Of a DNA stretch of 64,000 nt, positions 26,462 through 34,798 are shown piece by piece. The notes beneath the pieces were generated by a model, which saw only the letters and a list, made by a program, of their open reading frames with translations, did not search any database and was not told where the DNA came from. The stretch spans positions 5,963,182-6,027,181 of the forward strand of contig NZ_AP025730.1 of NCBI RefSeq assembly GCF_023734135.1, in the 5' to 3' direction. Source of the stretch: Sphaerotilus microaerophilus (GTDB taxonomy: Bacteria; Pseudomonadota; Gammaproteobacteria; Burkholderiales; Burkholderiaceae_C). Position 1 is the first letter of the stretch; each line of letters opens with the position of its first letter. Made by a program: the position numbers and the translations under genes.

Positions 26462-27130
26462 TCAGCCGACGCGGCCGCCGTCGCTCGCCTCGTCGAGCAC
26501 CGCGTCCAGCCCGTCCAGGTGCTGGGTGTCGCCCCAGCCGACCAGCGTGAAGCCGTCGGGCGTCCAGAGCAGGCGGTTGATGCTGGTGTTGCCGATGGTC
26601 CAGGTGCGCGGCGCGTTCAGCTCGATCCGCGTGGCGGCGCGGTACAGGCAGTCGAGCACGCCGCCGTGGGTGACCAGCGCCAGGGTCTGGCCGGCGTGGG
26701 CCGCGGCCAGGCGGGTGGCGGTGGCCACGCAGCGGTCGTAGAACTCGGCCAGCGTCTCACCGCCGGGCGCACCGAAGTCCGGGTCGCGGCGCTTCCAGCG
26801 CAGCGCCAGCTCGGGCCACTCGGCGTCGATCTCCGCAAAGGTGCGGCCCTCGAAGACGCCGAAGCGCCGCTCCCGCAGCCCGGCATCGGCCTGCACCGCC
26901 AGCCCGGCGGGCTGCGCCAGCGCCAGGGCGGTGTCGTGCGCGCGCTGCAGGTCGGAGCTGTAGATGGCGTCCAGCCCCTCGTCGGCCAGGTGCCGCGCGG
27001 CGCACTCGGCCTGGCGGCGGCCCAGCGCATTCAGGCCGATGTCGAGCTGACCCTGGATGCGGCTGTCGACGTTCCAGGTGGTCTCGCCGTGGCGGATCGC
27101 CAGGATCCGGGTCATCTCGCTGTAGGGCAT
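26462..27130 (-). CDS. Histidine phosphatase (phosphoglycerate-mutase-like) family protein
   Basis: A 222-residue cytoplasmic phosphatase with the RHGET catalytic motif (phospho-accepting His) near residue 13, the second motif YSSDLQRAHDTA, the acid region LRERRFGVFEG and VTHGGVLD near residue 155 with the second His. The family includes GpmB- and CobC-like enzymes acting on small phosphorylated metabolites; the substrate is unknown. Two starts (27130 and 27115) are possible. It closes a minus-strand run beginning at yqgE. Confidence 0.9.
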   Translation of the reverse strand: MPYSEMTRILAIRHGETTWNVDSRIQGQLDIGLNALGRRQAECAARHLADEGLDAIYSSDLQRAHDTALALAQPAGLAVQADAGLRERRFGVFEGRTFAEIDAEWPELALRWKRRDPDFGAPGGETLAEFYDRCVATATRLAAAHAGQTLALVTHGGVLDCLYRAATRIELNAPRTWTIGNTSINRLLWTPDGFTLVGWGDTQHLDGLDAVLDEASDGGRVG

Positions 27131-27146
27131 GGGTGGTCGCGGCGGC

Positions 27147-27473
27147 TCAGACGCCCCAGACGAGGTCGGCCCGGCCCGACTGGGCCCGCTTGATCACCTC
27201 GACGAAGGGCCAGGCGCGCTGGCGCAGGCTGATGCGGTCGCGCGCGGCGGCCTCGGCCTGCACGGCCTCGTCGTCGCTCTCGGCCGCGGCGCGTCGGGCA
27301 GCCTCATCGGCCTCGATCGCGGCGTGCAGCGCCTCGAGCGCGGCGGGCATGTCGGCCAGCAGCAGGATGCCCTGGGGCGCCGGCTCGCGGCCGATCAGCC
27401 GCAGGAGGCGGTCGCCCACCGGCTCGGTCATGATCAGATCGGCGGTGGCCTTGGATTTGAACTTGTAGAGCAT
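27147..27473 (-). CDS. DUF1840 family protein
   Basis: A 108-residue protein that starts MLYKFKSKATADLIM and contains LLRLIGREPAPQGIL, both hallmarks of DUF1840, a small betaproteobacterial family of unknown function. The middle is very Ala/Glu-rich and probably helical; the end (RAWPFVEVIKRA) is conserved. It lies 30 bp behind plsC and 16 bp before the phosphatase gene, suggesting one transcript. Confidence 0.88.
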   Translation of the reverse strand: MLYKFKSKATADLIMTEPVGDRLLRLIGREPAPQGILLLADMPAALEALHAAIEADEAARRAAAESDDEAVQAEAAARDRISLRQRAWPFVEVIKRAQSGRADLVWGV

Positions 27474-27503
27474 GGGGCGTCCTCGTGCAACAGCGGGTTC
27501 GGG

Positions 27504-28250
27504 TCAGGCGGATGCGGCCGCCAGCGCCTGGGCAATGCGCTGGCGCAGCACGGCGGCCAGCGCGCGGCGCTCCAGGCCCGCCGGGTCCTGCATGGGCAGC
27601 ACCGTCACCTGCACGCTCAGGCCGGGCGTGGTGGCGATGCTCCAGAGGCTTTCGCCCAGTGATGTATCGCCCACCCACTTGGCCGTCGGGCTGACGGCGT
27701 GACCAGGCTCGCTGTAGCGCAGCGCCAGCGGCTGGGTCAGCGTGCCGGTGGCCACCGCGGCCTGCAGCAGGTTGGCGTGGAAGGGCAGCGGCTCGTGGCC
27801 CTCGCCGGTGGTGCCTTCGGGGAAGACCGCCACGGTGTCGCCCTGGCGCAGCGCCTCGGCCATCTGGTGCACCACGCGCAATGCGTCGCGCTTGTTCTCG
27901 CGCTCGATGAACAGCGTGCCGGCCTTGCCCACCAGCCAGCCCAGCACCGGCCAGCCGCGCACGTCGGACTTGGAGACGAAGCGCGCCTGCGGGCACACCG
28001 CGTGCACCGCGAGGATGTCCAGCCAGGAGACGTGGTTGGCCACCAGCAGCTGCGGCCCATTCTGGAAGCGCCCGCTGACCTGCAGCGAGATGCCCATCAG
28101 CCGCAGCAGCTTGGCCGCCCACCACTGAATGTGGGCGCAGCGCTGCGCCTCGGTGGCCGCGCCGAACTCGCGCGCCGCCACCCAGAGGCCGTGGAAGACG
28201 TGCAGGACCAGCCGCAGCAGGCGCCAGGCGCCACCCAGCGCGCGGATCAC
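27504..28250 (-). CDS. plsC: 1-acyl-sn-glycerol-3-phosphate acyltransferase (PlsC family)
   Basis: A 248-residue membrane-associated acyltransferase that adds the second acyl chain to lysophosphatidic acid. The catalytic H(X4)D is NHVSWLD (His73, Asp78), and the phosphate-binding motif is FPEGTTGEG (about 143-151). The N terminus has a hydrophobic amphipathic segment. It lies downstream of pyrC' on the same strand. Substrate specificity is inferred from the family; a specialised lysolipid acyltransferase cannot be excluded. Confidence 0.9.
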   Translation of the reverse strand: MIRALGGAWRLLRLVLHVFHGLWVAAREFGAATEAQRCAHIQWWAAKLLRLMGISLQVSGRFQNGPQLLVANHVSWLDILAVHAVCPQARFVSKSDVRGWPVLGWLVGKAGTLFIERENKRDALRVVHQMAEALRQGDTVAVFPEGTTGEGHEPLPFHANLLQAAVATGTLTQPLALRYSEPGHAVSPTAKWVGDTSLGESLWSIATTPGLSVQVTVLPMQDPAGLERRALAAVLRQRIAQALAAASA

Positions 28251-28319
28251 CGTGCGCCCCCGGCCGCCGCGGGGCGGGCCGTCACGGGACGGGTCGCGCC
28301 CACGCCCACGCCCACGCGA

Positions 28320-29630
28320 TCACACCGCCAGTTCATGCGCCACCGTACCGGCCACCAGCGTCGTGCGCACCCGGCCGGGCAGCGCCATGCCGGTGTCGGC
28401 AAAGCCGAAGGGCGTGTGCTTGCCCTGGCTGAGCAGGGCATCGGGCGTGACGGTCCAGGTCGCCGCCGCATCGAAGACGCAGACGTCGGCCACGCCGCCC
28501 TCGACCAGCCGGCCCGCGCTGGAGGCGAGCGAGCCGATCGCGTCGCCCAGCACCCGCACCGGGTCGCTGGTGACGCGCGCCAGCGTCGCGCCCAGGCCCA
28601 GGCCCTGGCGGTCGCCCCACTTCAGCGCCAGGCTGAGCAACAGCTCCAGGCCGGTGGCGCCGGGTTCGGCCTCGCCGAAGGGCAGCATCTTGGCGTCCTG
28701 CTCGACCGGGGTGTGATCGGAGACCAGGCAGTCCAGCGTGCCGTCGGCCAGCGCCTGCTGCAGCGCGTCGCGGTCGCGGCCCTGGCGCAGCGGCGGGGTC
28801 AGGCGCATCGCCGGGTTGAAGTAGCCGATGTCCACGTCGGTGAGGTGCAGCGAGTTGATGCTCACGTCGGCCGTGACCGGCAGGCCCTCGCGGCGGGCTT
28901 GGCGCAGCAGCTCCACCCCGGCGGCGCTGGACAGGCGGCACAGGTGCACCCGGGCCCCGGTGACGCGCATCAGCTCGAACAGGGTGTGCAGTGCGATGGT
29001 TTCGGCCGCCACCGGCACGCCGGACAGGCCCAGGCGCGTGGCCACTGCGCCGCTGGCGGCCACGCCGCGGCCGAGGGAACCGTCCTGCGGGCGCAGCCAC
29101 ACAGCGTAGCCGTGCGTGGCGGCATACTGCATCGCCCGCTGCAGCACCTGGGTGTCGCGCACGGCCACCTCGGCCTGCGAGAAGCCGACGCAGCCGGCCT
29201 CGGTCAGCTCGACCATCTCGGTCAGCGTCTCGCCTTTCAGGCCGCGCGTGAGCGCGCCCAGCGGGAAGAGCCGGCACAGGCTCAGCTTGCGGGCGCGGAA
29301 CTTGAGCATCTCGACCAGGCCGGGCTCGTCGAGCGTCGGGTCGGTGTCGGGCGGGCAGACCAGGCTGGTCACGCCGCCGGCAGCGGCGGCGTTCAGCTCC
29401 GATTCGAGCATGCCCTCGTGCTCGTGGCCGGGCTCGCGCAGGCGCGCGGCCAGGTCGACCAGGCCGGGCGCGACGACGCAGCCGGCGGCATCGATGACCC
29501 GGTTGGCGTGGAAATCGGCGCTGACCGAGCCGATGGTCAGGATGCGGCCCGCAGCGATGGCGATGTCGGCGCGCTCGTCGCGGCCGGAGGCCGGATCGAC
29601 CACGCGGCCGTTCTTGATGAGGATCTTCAT
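28320..29630 (-). CDS. Non-catalytic dihydroorotase homologue PyrC' (PyrX)
   Basis: A 436-residue amidohydrolase-fold protein aligned with class I dihydroorotase but lacking metal ligands. The DxHxHxR motif reads DLAARLREPG (Ala61, Arg63), HAED-type His is replaced (LRPQDGSLG), and the HxS/T-region reads VHLCRLSSAAG. SDHTP is retained. In Pseudomonas such a PyrC' does not catalyse but scaffolds aspartate transcarbamoylase (PyrB). ATG 29630 lies 13 nt after the pyrB stop; an upstream ATG (29663) would overlap pyrB. A true dihydroorotase must lie elsewhere. Confidence 0.9.
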   Translation of the reverse strand: MKILIKNGRVVDPASGRDERADIAIAAGRILTIGSVSADFHANRVIDAAGCVVAPGLVDLAARLREPGHEHEGMLESELNAAAAGGVTSLVCPPDTDPTLDEPGLVEMLKFRARKLSLCRLFPLGALTRGLKGETLTEMVELTEAGCVGFSQAEVAVRDTQVLQRAMQYAATHGYAVWLRPQDGSLGRGVAASGAVATRLGLSGVPVAAETIALHTLFELMRVTGARVHLCRLSSAAGVELLRQARREGLPVTADVSINSLHLTDVDIGYFNPAMRLTPPLRQGRDRDALQQALADGTLDCLVSDHTPVEQDAKMLPFGEAEPGATGLELLLSLALKWGDRQGLGLGATLARVTSDPVRVLGDAIGSLASSAGRLVEGGVADVCVFDAAATWTVTPDALLSQGKHTPFGFADTGMALPGRVRTTLVAGTVAHELAV

Positions 29631-29643
29631 GTCCTGGCGTCCC

Positions 29644-30606
29644 TTATGCCTCGTTGCCGGCAATGATCGACATGACGGCCATGCGCACCGCGATGCCGAA
29701 GGTGACCTGCGGCAGGATCACGCTGTGGCTGCCATCGGCCACGCTGGAGTCGATCTCCACGCCGCGGTTGATCGGCCCCGGGTGCATCACGATGGCGTCC
29801 GGCTTGGCCAGCGCCAGCTTGTCCTGCGTGAGGCCGAAGGTCTTGAAGAACTCACCCGCGCTGGGCAGCATCGCGCCGCTCATGCGCTCGTTCTGCAGAC
29901 GCAGCATGATGATCACGTCGGCACCGCGGATGCCCTCGGCCATGTCGTGGCACACGCGCACGCCCATCTCGCGCAGGTCACCCGGCACCAGGGTCTTGGG
30001 GCCGACGGCGCGGATATCCGGCACGCCCAGCGTGGTCAGCGCGTGGATGTCGCTGCGCGCCACGCGCGAGTGCACGATGTCGCCGACGATGGCCACGCTC
30101 AGCTGGGTGAAGTCCTTCTTGAAGTGCCGGATCGTGTACATGTCCAGCAGGCCCTGCGTCGGGTGCGCGTGGCGGCCGTCACCGGCGTTGACCACGTGCA
30201 CGTGCGGGGCGCAGTGCTGGGCGATCAGGTAGGGCGCGCCGGATTCGCTGTGCCGCACCACGAACATGTCGGCATGCATGGCCGACAGGTTGGCGATGGT
30301 GTCGAGCAGGCTTTCGCCCTTGCTGGCACTGGACTTGGCGATGTCCAGGTTGATCACGTCGGCACTCAGCCGCTTGGCGGCGATCTCGAAGGTGGTGCGA
30401 GTGCGCGTGCTGTTCTCGAAGAAGAGGTTGAACACGCTCTTGCCGCGCAGCAGCGGCACCTTCTTGACCTCGCGGTCGTTGACCGAGAGGAAGGTGCCGG
30501 CGGTGTCCAGGATGAGCGTGACGATGTCGCGCGGCAGGCCCTCGATGGACAGCAGGTGGATCAGCTCGCCGTTGCGGTTGAGCTGGGGGTTGCGCTTGGA
30601 CAGCAT
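29644..30606 (-). CDS. pyrB: Aspartate carbamoyltransferase catalytic subunit
   Basis: A 320-residue enzyme that joins carbamoyl phosphate and aspartate in the second step of pyrimidine synthesis. Carbamoyl-phosphate binding motif [13 protein letters not shown] and MHPGPINRG are all intact. The TGATG overlap with pyrR fixes the start; the open frame continues far upstream inside pyrR in another frame. No regulatory PyrI is seen; with PyrC' next door, the Pseudomonas-type PyrB-PyrC' assembly is likely. Confidence 0.96.
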   Translation of the reverse strand: MLSKRNPQLNRNGELIHLLSIEGLPRDIVTLILDTAGTFLSVNDREVKKVPLLRGKSVFNLFFENSTRTRTTFEIAAKRLSADVINLDIAKSSASKGESLLDTIANLSAMHADMFVVRHSESGAPYLIAQHCAPHVHVVNAGDGRHAHPTQGLLDMYTIRHFKKDFTQLSVAIVGDIVHSRVARSDIHALTTLGVPDIRAVGPKTLVPGDLREMGVRVCHDMAEGIRGADVIIMLRLQNERMSGAMLPSAGEFFKTFGLTQDKLALAKPDAIVMHPGPINRGVEIDSSVADGSHSVILPQVTFGIAVRMAVMSIIAGNEA

Positions 30607-31109
30607 CAGCTCGCCTCCCGGACCGAGAAGGTGAAGCCGCCCGCGTCGTCGCGGGTCAGCGACAGGCGCTGCGTAGCCGGCAGCACGATGCGCGAGGCGG
30701 CGTAGGCGGCCTCGATCGGCAGCTCGCGCCCGCCACGGTCCACCAGCACCGCCAGCCGGACGCTGGAGGGGCGGCCGAAGTCGTAGAGCTCGTTGATCAC
30801 GGCGCGGATGGTGCGGCCAGTGAACAGCACGTCGTCGATCAGCAGGATCGGCCGGCCGTCCACCGCGAAGGGCAGCGAGGTGGCGTCGTGGCCGGAGGCC
30901 AGGCCGCGCGAGCCGAAGTCGTCGCGGTGCAGGGCGCTGGAGATCACGCCGTGCTTGCCGGGCAGGCCGAGGTCGCGCTGCAGGCGCTCGGCCAGCCAGG
31001 CACCGCCGGACCACACACCGACCAGCGCCACATCGGGCAGCAGCAGGCGACGCACGCCGGCGAGCAGCTCGGTGTAGAGCGCTTCGGCGTCGAGTTGCAG
31101 GGCACTCAT
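30606..31109 (-). CDS. pyrR: PyrR bifunctional regulator / uracil phosphoribosyltransferase
   Basis: A 167-residue PRTase-fold protein with the PRPP loop [18 protein letters not shown] and SALHRDDF. In Gram-positives PyrR attenuates pyr transcription by binding mRNA; in proteobacteria the regulatory role is less clear. Start and stop overlap its neighbours (4 nt with ruvX, 1 nt with pyrB), and an AAGGAAA site precedes the ATG. The order yqgE-ruvX-pyrR-pyrB-pyrC' is the one found in Pseudomonas. Confidence 0.93.
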   Translation of the reverse strand: MSALQLDAEALYTELLAGVRRLLLPDVALVGVWSGGAWLAERLQRDLGLPGKHGVISSALHRDDFGSRGLASGHDATSLPFAVDGRPILLIDDVLFTGRTIRAVINELYDFGRPSSVRLAVLVDRGGRELPIEAAYAASRIVLPATQRLSLTRDDAGGFTFSVREAS

Positions 31110-31597
31110 GGGGTTTCCTTGTGGGCTGAAGAGGCTGGCGCCGCCAAGGCGGGGGCATCGGCCTCGCGAAAGTACTGTTCCAGGATCAGCGCCGCGGCGG
31201 CGGCATCGACATCCGCGCGCCGGGCGCCGCCAGCTTCCACCTCGACGGTGCTGTAGCGCTCGTCCACCTCGAACACCGGCAGGTGGAAGCGCCCGTGCAG
31301 CTGGCGGGCAAAGCGGCGGGCGCGGCGGGTGTTGTCGTGTTCGGCACCGTCGGGGTGGCGCGGCACGCCCACCACCAGCGCATCGGGCTGCCACTCGGCG
31401 ATCAGCGCGGCGATGGGCACAAAGCGGGCATCACCCTCCGCGGCGATGGTGCGCAGCGGCCGCGCCTGGCCGAGCAGGCGCTGGCCGCTGGCCACGCCGG
31501 TGCGCTTGAGGCCGTAGTCGAAAGCGAGGAAGGATTGGGGCTCCTGGGGAGCCATGGCAGGCGACGGAGGCGGCGAGCAGCGGTCTGCCTCGCTCAT
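31106..31597 (-). CDS. ruvX: RuvX/YqgF family putative Holliday junction resolvase
   Basis: A 163-residue RNase H-fold protein. [14 protein letters not shown] carries the first catalytic Asp, [11 protein letters not shown] the middle strand and [12 protein letters not shown] the acidic active-site segment; the C-terminal [15 protein letters not shown] holds the last Asp. Homologues act in 16S rRNA 5' maturation or Holliday junction processing. It overlaps yqgE (4 nt) and pyrR (4 nt). The 15-residue N-terminal extension before QEPQSFLAF is atypical and the start may be the later Met. Confidence 0.92.
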   Translation of the reverse strand: MSEADRCSPPPSPAMAPQEPQSFLAFDYGLKRTGVASGQRLLGQARPLRTIAAEGDARFVPIAALIAEWQPDALVVGVPRHPDGAEHDNTRRARRFARQLHGRFHLPVFEVDERYSTVEVEAGGARRADVDAAAAALILEQYFREADAPALAAPASSAHKETP

Positions 31598-32175
31598 GCG
31601 TGGCCCGCCTCCTGCGACAGCATGCCCGGGTCGACCCCCAGCAGCGACAGCGCGCGGCTGTAGCGCTGCTCCACCGGCGTGTCGAAGATGATGCCGGGGT
31701 CGGCCTGCACGTTCAGCCAGCCGTTGCGCGACAGCTCGTCTTCCAGCTGCCCCGCGCCCCAGCCGGCGTAGCCGAGGGTGATCAGCACGCGGCGCGGGCC
31801 GGCGCCCTGCGACAGCGCCTCCAGCACGTCGCGGCTGGTGGTCATGTCCAGGCCATCGGGCACCGACAGCGTCGAGTTGTAGCCAGGCACGTCGCTGACC
31901 AGGTGGTCATGCAGCACGAAGCCGCGCTCGGTCTGCACCGGCCCGCCGAAGTAGACCGGCTCGTCGGCCAGCTCGGGGCGGTCCAGCGTGAGATCCACGC
32001 GCTCGAACAGGTTCTTGAGCTTGATGTCGATGGGCTTGTTGATCACCAGCCCGAGCGCGCCGCGCTCGGTGTGCTCGCACAGGTAGACCACCGAACCGGC
32101 AAACATCTCGTCGGCCATGCCCGGCATGGCGATGAGGAACTGGTTCGTGAGGTTGATCGCACCGGCCGAGGACAT
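31594..32175 (-). CDS. yqgE: YqgE/AlgH family protein (DUF179)
   Basis: A 193-residue protein of DUF179, linked in Pseudomonas to regulation of alginate and other traits but of unknown biochemical role. It begins MSSAGAINLTNQFLIAMPGM, matching where homologues start, and has GALGLVINKP and YFGGPVQTERGFVLH. The longer start at 32211 is rejected because a TACAAT -10 box lies 7 nt before ATG 32175. First gene of the minus-strand pyr operon. Confidence 0.93.
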   Translation of the reverse strand: MSSAGAINLTNQFLIAMPGMADEMFAGSVVYLCEHTERGALGLVINKPIDIKLKNLFERVDLTLDRPELADEPVYFGGPVQTERGFVLHDHLVSDVPGYNSTLSVPDGLDMTTSRDVLEALSQGAGPRRVLITLGYAGWGAGQLEDELSRNGWLNVQADPGIIFDTPVEQRYSRALSLLGVDPGMLSQEAGHA

Positions 32176-32182
32176 GGCGCGG

Positions 32183-32188
32183 ATTGTA
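32183..32188 (-). promoter_or_regulatory. -10-like TACAAT 7 nt before the yqgE start
   Basis: TACAAT on the minus strand (5/6 to consensus) lies 7 nt before ATG 32175, with no Shine-Dalgarno between. This suggests a leaderless transcript for the yqgE-ruvX-pyrRBC' operon. Confidence 0.5.
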
Positions 32189-32209
32189 GCGATCGCGCAC
32201 ACTCGGCCC

Positions 32210-33691
32210 ATGGTCCATTCCTCCGCCTACACCCCTCCGCCCGTCGACCGTGCGCTGGTCTGGCTGCGCCGCGATCTGCGCCTGTCGGACCACGCAGCGC
32301 TGCACCACGCGCTGGCACAGGCACGCCAGGTCTGGTGCGTCTTCGTGTTCGACACGACCCTCCTCGATGCCCTGCCGCGTGCCGACCGGCGGGTGGAGTT
32401 CATCCACGCCAGCGTGGCCGAGATCGACACGGCCCTGCGCGCGCAGGGCAGCGCCCTGATCGCACGCCACGGCGACCCGCTGGTCGAGCTGCCGGCGCTG
32501 GCGCGCCAGCTCGACGTGCAGGTGGTGCATGCCGCGCGCGACTACGAGCCGGCCGCCGTGGCCCGCGACGCCCGGGTGCGAGGCGAACTGGCCCACGCCG
32601 GGGTGGCGCTGCACACCCACAAGGACCAGGTGATCTTCGAGGCCGACGATGTGCTGACCGCCAACGGCACGCCCTTCTCGGTCTTCACGCCCTACAAGAA
32701 CGCCTGGCTGAAGAAGCTGGAACCGCTGCGGCTGCAGCCCTGGGAAGTGGCGCCCCGGCCGGGCCAGCTCGCGCCGGTGCCCGTGGCCCTGGAGCACGGG
32801 CTGCCCAGCCTGGCGGACCTGGACTTCCTGCCCACCGACATGGCTGGCCGGCTGCACCCGGGCGAGCACGGCGCGGCGCAGCTGCTGGAGGACTTCCTGC
32901 AGCGCATCGACCGCTATGCCGATGCGCGCGACTTCCCGGCCGTCAAGGGCCCCAGCTACCTGAGCGTGCACCTGCGCTTCGGCACGGTGTCGGTGCGCGA
33001 GCTGGTGCGCCTCGCCCACGAGCGCATGACGGGCGGCTCGCGCGGCGCGGAGGTCTGGTTGTCCGAGCTGATCTGGCGCGAGTTCTACCAGCAGCTGCTG
33101 CACCACCACCCCCGGGTGGAGCAGCACGCCTTCAAGCCCGAGTACGACCGCATCCACTGGGAGCACGGCGCGCAGGCCACGGCCCACTTCGCGGCTTGGT
33201 GCGAGGGCCGCACCGGCTACCCGATCGTGGACGCGGCGATGCGCCAGCTCAACCAGACCGGCTACATGCACAACCGCCTGCGCATGATCGTGGCGAGCTT
33301 CCTGACCAAGGACCTGGGGCTGGACTGGCGCCGCGGCGAGGCCTACTTCGCCCACCAGCTCAACGACTTCGACCTCGCCGCCAACAACGGCGGCTGGCAG
33401 TGGGCGGCCTCCACCGGCTGCGACGCGCAGCCCTACTTCCGCATCTTCAACCCGGTGAGCCAGAGCCGCAAGTTCGACCCGGACGGGCGCTTCATCCGCC
33501 GCTACGTGCCGGAACTGGCCGCGCTGGACGATGCCAGCCTGCACGCGCCCTGGGACGCCCCGGCAATCGCCCTGGCCACCGCCGGCGTGCTGCTGGACCG
33601 CGACTACCCCCGCCCGATCGTGGACCATGCCGTGGCGCGCGAACGCACGCTGGAACGCTATGCGGTGGTGAAGCGCCCCGCCAAGGGCTGA
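32210..33691 (+). CDS. phrB: Deoxyribodipyrimidine photo-lyase
   Basis: A 493-residue blue-light DNA repair enzyme of the class I CPD photolyase/cryptochrome family. It begins with the N-terminal antenna-binding alpha/beta domain (LVWLRRDLRLSDHAALHHAL), then the FAD/DNA-binding part: WLSELIWREFYQQLL, FAAWCEGRTGYPIVDAAMRQ (conserved Trp and FAD contacts) and the QWAASTGCDAQPYFRIFNP region that holds FAD and contacts the lesion. Normal length. It is divergent from yqgE with only 34 bp between starts. No LexA-type site is visible upstream. Confidence 0.96.
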   Translation: MVHSSAYTPPPVDRALVWLRRDLRLSDHAALHHALAQARQVWCVFVFDTTLLDALPRADRRVEFIHASVAEIDTALRAQGSALIARHGDPLVELPALARQLDVQVVHAARDYEPAAVARDARVRGELAHAGVALHTHKDQVIFEADDVLTANGTPFSVFTPYKNAWLKKLEPLRLQPWEVAPRPGQLAPVPVALEHGLPSLADLDFLPTDMAGRLHPGEHGAAQLLEDFLQRIDRYADARDFPAVKGPSYLSVHLRFGTVSVRELVRLAHERMTGGSRGAEVWLSELIWREFYQQLLHHHPRVEQHAFKPEYDRIHWEHGAQATAHFAAWCEGRTGYPIVDAAMRQLNQTGYMHNRLRMIVASFLTKDLGLDWRRGEAYFAHQLNDFDLAANNGGWQWAASTGCDAQPYFRIFNPVSQSRKFDPDGRFIRRYVPELAALDDASLHAPWDAPAIALATAGVLLDRDYPRPIVDHAVARERTLERYAVVKRPAKG

Positions 33692-33728
33692 ACCCGCGGC
33701 GCGGGAGGCGTCGGCGAGCGCCGCCGGG

Positions 33729-34772
33729 TCAGAACAGCTCGATCTCGCCGACGATGCCGGATTCGTCGAGCAGGCCGGCATCGACCAGGCGGGCCTGCGA
33801 CTGCACCTGGTCCCGGCCGTGCTGCTTGGCGTGGTAGACCGCGCGGTCGGCCCGCTCGAAAGCGGCCTGCGGTGTGTCGCCGGGGCGCACGTCGCTGTAG
33901 CCGATGCTGCCCGTGATGCGGCCCACGCGCGGGAACGAGTAGGACCCCAGGTTGACCCGCAGGCGCTCAAAGGCGATGCCGGCCGCCGCTTCGTCGGGCG
34001 CGGTGAGCAGGACCACGAACTCCTCGCCGCCGAAGCGGTAGAGGCGGTCGTCGAAGCGGAAGGTGCTGCGCAGGATGCGCGCCACCAGCAGCAGCACCTC
34101 GTCGCCGATCAGGTGGCCATGCACGTCATTGACCTGCTTGAAATGGTCGATGTCCAGCACCCCCAGCCAGTGGCGCCGCAGCCCCCCACGGCGGCGTGCC
34201 TGCGACTCCGGCGCGGCACTGCCGTAGATGCGCGTGGCCTCCAGCACGGTGGCGCGCAGGAAGGTCTCGTCGAAGCTCTTGCGGTTGAGCAGGCCGGTCA
34301 ACGTGTCGCGCTCGCTGTAGTCCAGCAGGCCGAGGAAGTTCCGGTGGATCTTCAGCAGCGTCTGCACCACGCGCAGCTGTGCGGCATCGAGCGGCCCGTC
34401 GAGCTCCAGCTCGACCACCCCATCCACCTCGCGCTCACTCGCCGTGGGCAGCAGCACGCCATGGCCGGCGGCAACCGGCAGCTGGACCAGGCCCAGCTGC
34501 TCGAAGCACTCGACGTGCAAGGCCAACTGCTCATAGGGCAATGGTTCCGCCGCATCGCCCCCCAGGTGATCCACCGCGGGCACCAGCGCACCCGCGGCAT
34601 GGCTGCCCACCAACTGCCAGGCCCGCCGGCCCCCCGGTTCACCCAGCACACGCCACAGCAGCGCCCGCCGCAGCGGCAGCAAGTCCTTCAGCGCCGTGAG
34701 CAGGCTGGCATCGACCTGCCCGCGGTCGCGCGAGCGGGTCATGTCGGCGACGTGCTGAAGGGCTTCTGACAT
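33729..34772 (-). CDS. GGDEF diguanylate cyclase
   Basis: A 347-residue cytoplasmic protein. An N-terminal region of about 180 residues that I do not recognise (GAF-like size) leads to a C-terminal GGDEF domain with active-site GGEEF at 248-252 in RFGGEEFVVLL; the DxLTGLxNR start motif reads DTLTGLLNRKSF, and LGVLDIDHFKQVND is intact, so c-di-GMP synthesis is likely. It lies 26 nt after chpA on the same strand and is probably co-transcribed with the type IV pilus chemosensory genes. No EAL domain and no membrane span are present. Confidence 0.93.
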   Translation of the reverse strand: MSEALQHVADMTRSRDRGQVDASLLTALKDLLPLRRALLWRVLGEPGGRRAWQLVGSHAAGALVPAVDHLGGDAAEPLPYEQLALHVECFEQLGLVQLPVAAGHGVLLPTASEREVDGVVELELDGPLDAAQLRVVQTLLKIHRNFLGLLDYSERDTLTGLLNRKSFDETFLRATVLEATRIYGSAAPESQARRRGGLRRHWLGVLDIDHFKQVNDVHGHLIGDEVLLLVARILRSTFRFDDRLYRFGGEEFVVLLTAPDEAAAGIAFERLRVNLGSYSFPRVGRITGSIGYSDVRPGDTPQAAFERADRAVYHAKQHGRDQVQSQARLVDAGLLDESGIVGEIELF

Positions 34773-34798
34773 GGTGGCGTGACCTGCGGTGGCGCCGC

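Noticed and set aside
33693..33705. CCCGC-GGC-GCGGG hairpin after the photolyase gene as a terminator
   Set aside because: No T-tract follows on either strand, and 5-bp GC hairpins are common by chance at this composition.
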